DNA of 64,000 nucleotides, from assembly GCA_002633005.1 (NCBI GenBank), contig NMRA01000126.1, forward strand, positions 481,883 through 545,882, given 5' to 3'. Under the pieces are notes generated by a model, which ran no database searches, was not told where the DNA came from, and worked only from the letters and a program-made list of their open reading frames with translations. Each line of letters opens with the position of its first letter. Position 1 is the stretch's first letter. The position numbers and the translations under genes were made by a program. Shown here piece by piece: positions 61,731-64,000 of this stretch. The stretch comes from Phoronis australis (lineage: Eukaryota; Phoronida; Phoronidae).

Positions 61731-64000
61731 GAATTATGGCTTAATAAAACTTTTAAACAAAATTATGGTGTAAACATTTCAGACTTTTGTTTTTAAGTAA
61801 TAAAAACTTTTAATGTTTTATTGCCAAGTGTTTAGCTCCAACATCTGTGCTAAAGGACCTAATACTTTTAGAGAAACTTAAATTTCAAATATTAATTGGA
61901 GCCTATCTTGAACATTCTTTGTTGTTGCGCTTTGTACTATAAAACATAAGTGCCTAAAGACAGAGAATCTTAAATTGTAGCAAAAAATCGGAGATTGAGA
62001 TATTTGAATTTTAAATTTTATATGACAGTTATGCTGTCTCTAGTTAGAGTACTATCTGTGATGGAATTCTGTTTCTTTTTCCCCATGACTCCAATTACAC
62101 GTGCACATAAGGAATGTATCTTTTTTCGCATTCTGTGAGAACCTTTTATGGTCTGCCATTGTTTGATTTTCGCTTTGTCAGCCATTTAGTTTGGTGCACT
62201 CTATTAAAATGAAAAACCAGGCCATCAATTGCCTAATTTCTTTTCTCAAGCACGTCATCTGAGATTGAATGACCCCCTTTAAACATTTTCATGTATTTAA
62301 GTTCGTAAAGAATGCTTAGGAAAATTTTGAAGATTCCCTCCAGGCAAATATTAACCTTGCTGGTTATTTTGTAAATTCTTCTTACAAAATCATGGTAATG
62401 GATGATTTAGTGAAAAACAAATTACTTAGTCTTTTATCCAACTAATCGTCTATTTCATTACAAATGGTAGTTGAATTGTTAGATGTGATCCTAAATAAAA
62501 TGCAAATTTTTCCTGCTAAGGCTTAAACTGACTAGGAAGTAACATACAATTGTTAGCATTTCTTCAAGTTAATTTATCAATAAAAACATAATTATCAAGT
62601 GGATTTTTGGAATAAATCTTTAGTGTGAAAGAACACCAATGAATTCAAAGAAGAGAGTTTGTCAGGATGTTTGTATTGTATCACAGCTTTCTGTATGTGT
62701 TTGCACCATTTGTTTTAGATCAGTCTCTCCTATCATAACTGATGTGCCTGATGAAGATCCAGGAATGAATGTATATCCTGTGTTCATGTGTTTATATTCT
62801 CTTCGTTTTCTGAAATGAGTATTGGGTAACAATTGCATCTGTTATTCCCAACTTATGAGAGGATTCTGATGAAGTTAGAAAAATTGTGTGGAAGCACTTG
62901 TATTAAGAACAATTTACCACCAACGCACTTAGAAATTCAAAGCACATTTTTGTAACTTTTGAAGGTTTGCTGTATGCTGTTTGTCAAAACATGAGGTTTT
63001 AAAAAAAGGAATCTTGACTATTTAAGCTAGTGAACTAAATTACCATATCCCTGATGTCTCTGTTGGCATTTTACGTAGTGAGCTATTCTGCAATTTGTTG
63101 TTTTGGATTATTTTGCTGCCCTGAACTGGGTTTGGAATGTATGAAAACTGAAAACAGGCTATTTGCTGTTATAACAATTGTGCAGTTATTGCACTAAAGC
63201 TTCATAATGAAAAACCTTTAGTGGAAAATTGAGTTAGCTGTCCTAACCGTTGACAACACCTGCCTTTTATCATATTTTAGTGGAGTCTATGCCTGTCATA
63301 TGAATTATTTGCACTAATCCAACTCTGACAATGCAGCATCAAAATGTGTTGACTCTTTTAAGATAATCAGTCATTAGTTTGGAGATTTGTTTAGTTCCGT
63401 TTTTTTTTTTTGGAAAATTTGCTTTTCTGATTTGGTTCTTTTTCCATAATTATCTGGCACTACCTTGTGATTGTTTGGATAACTTTTAGGTGACTTTTCA
63501 TTGGCTAATGTGTTTAATAGAGTGGCTATGGAAATATAATTCTGATTAATTATCCTAAGCGATCTCATTTATAAACTACCTTAAGCAAAGATTTTGGTGT
63601 GGTGACTCAAAGCTGACCTATTTTTAAGTACATATAGTATATCTTATATCTTTGGACAATGTAACGCAACATATCCTGAAGCCAGTTTCTTTTGATGCAG
63701 CGGAAAAGCATGAGTTCAATTCGCGCTCCCTCGTCATTGTCTCATTTTTTACTGAAAACCAATATCGGATGTTAGCAACAATTGAATGCTCTTATGACGT
63801 CACAGCCACTGGGGCTCTTGTCTTGCTATGGGCGATTAGACACTGGTCTTCTTACTTTTCATATGCTGCCGATCTAGCAAATAACCTCTTGGGCACAACT
63901 GAGCTTTGAAAGTTAACCGCAAAAAGTAGTTGGTTGTGAAACACAAGTTTGTGGAATACCCTCAGGCTTCAAACGATGTGGGCACTTTTGTGCAACAATT
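61731..64000. other. Intergenic to window end, no gene supported
   Basis: AT-rich sequence. The 85-codon frame at 63652-63909 (+) has no recognisable family and no splice support. The distal part might belong to a neighbouring gene outside the window, but nothing here shows it. Confidence 0.4.

Noticed and set aside
62745-62800. Hammerhead-like CTGATGA core or an exon near TGCCTGATGAAGATCC
   Set aside because: No GAAA partner segment or flanking helices could be found, and the frame has no recognisable protein family.
63652-63909. 85-codon frame at the right edge as a possible exon of a neighbouring gene
   Set aside because: No family resemblance and no clear acceptor-donor pair matching a frame.

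Overview
The window is animal nuclear DNA: AT-rich, intron-rich and full of short mobile-element relics. Two genes can be assembled exon by exon with consistent splice sites and reading phase. One is MRPS6 (mitochondrial small-subunit ribosomal protein bS6m) on the + strand. The other is PRDM1/Blimp-1 (PR-domain zinc-finger transcriptional repressor) on the - strand. Canonical GT-AG introns, multi-kilobase introns and the PRDM family itself point to a bilaterian animal. The compact element repertoire suggests an invertebrate, perhaps a marine one, but the species cannot be read from the sequence. Layout: MRPS6 runs from 1005 to 5918 in three coding exons, with a likely 3' UTR to about 6.9 kb. 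A repeat-rich intergenic zone (about 7.0 to 10.2 kb) separates it from the convergent 3' end of PRDM1. PRDM1 occupies 40975 down to 11553 in five coding exons (754 residues). Its four introns are about 10.7, 10.7, 4.6 and 1.2 kb and carry a TTAA-flanked DNA transposon, a pair of foldback MITEs either side of exon 2, and a tRNA-like SINE remnant. From about 41.3 kb to the end (about 22.7 kb, upstream of PRDM1) I find no convincing protein gene. That stretch holds MITE families, a complete 160-bp element with 5-bp target duplications, a long-TIR element, a strong 33-bp perfect hairpin, a tRNA-Ser-like SINE head, several minisatellites and a large duplicated 23-bp minisatellite locus with an N exactly at the duplication junction. 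The two genes have no obvious functional link: one supports mitochondrial translation, the other is a developmental and cell-fate repressor. I found no evidence of a new multigene system. The most useful leads are candidate regulatory motifs at PRDM1, an overlapping upstream ORF at MRPS6, an in-frame skippable PR-domain exon, and several apparently uncharacterised non-autonomous element families.
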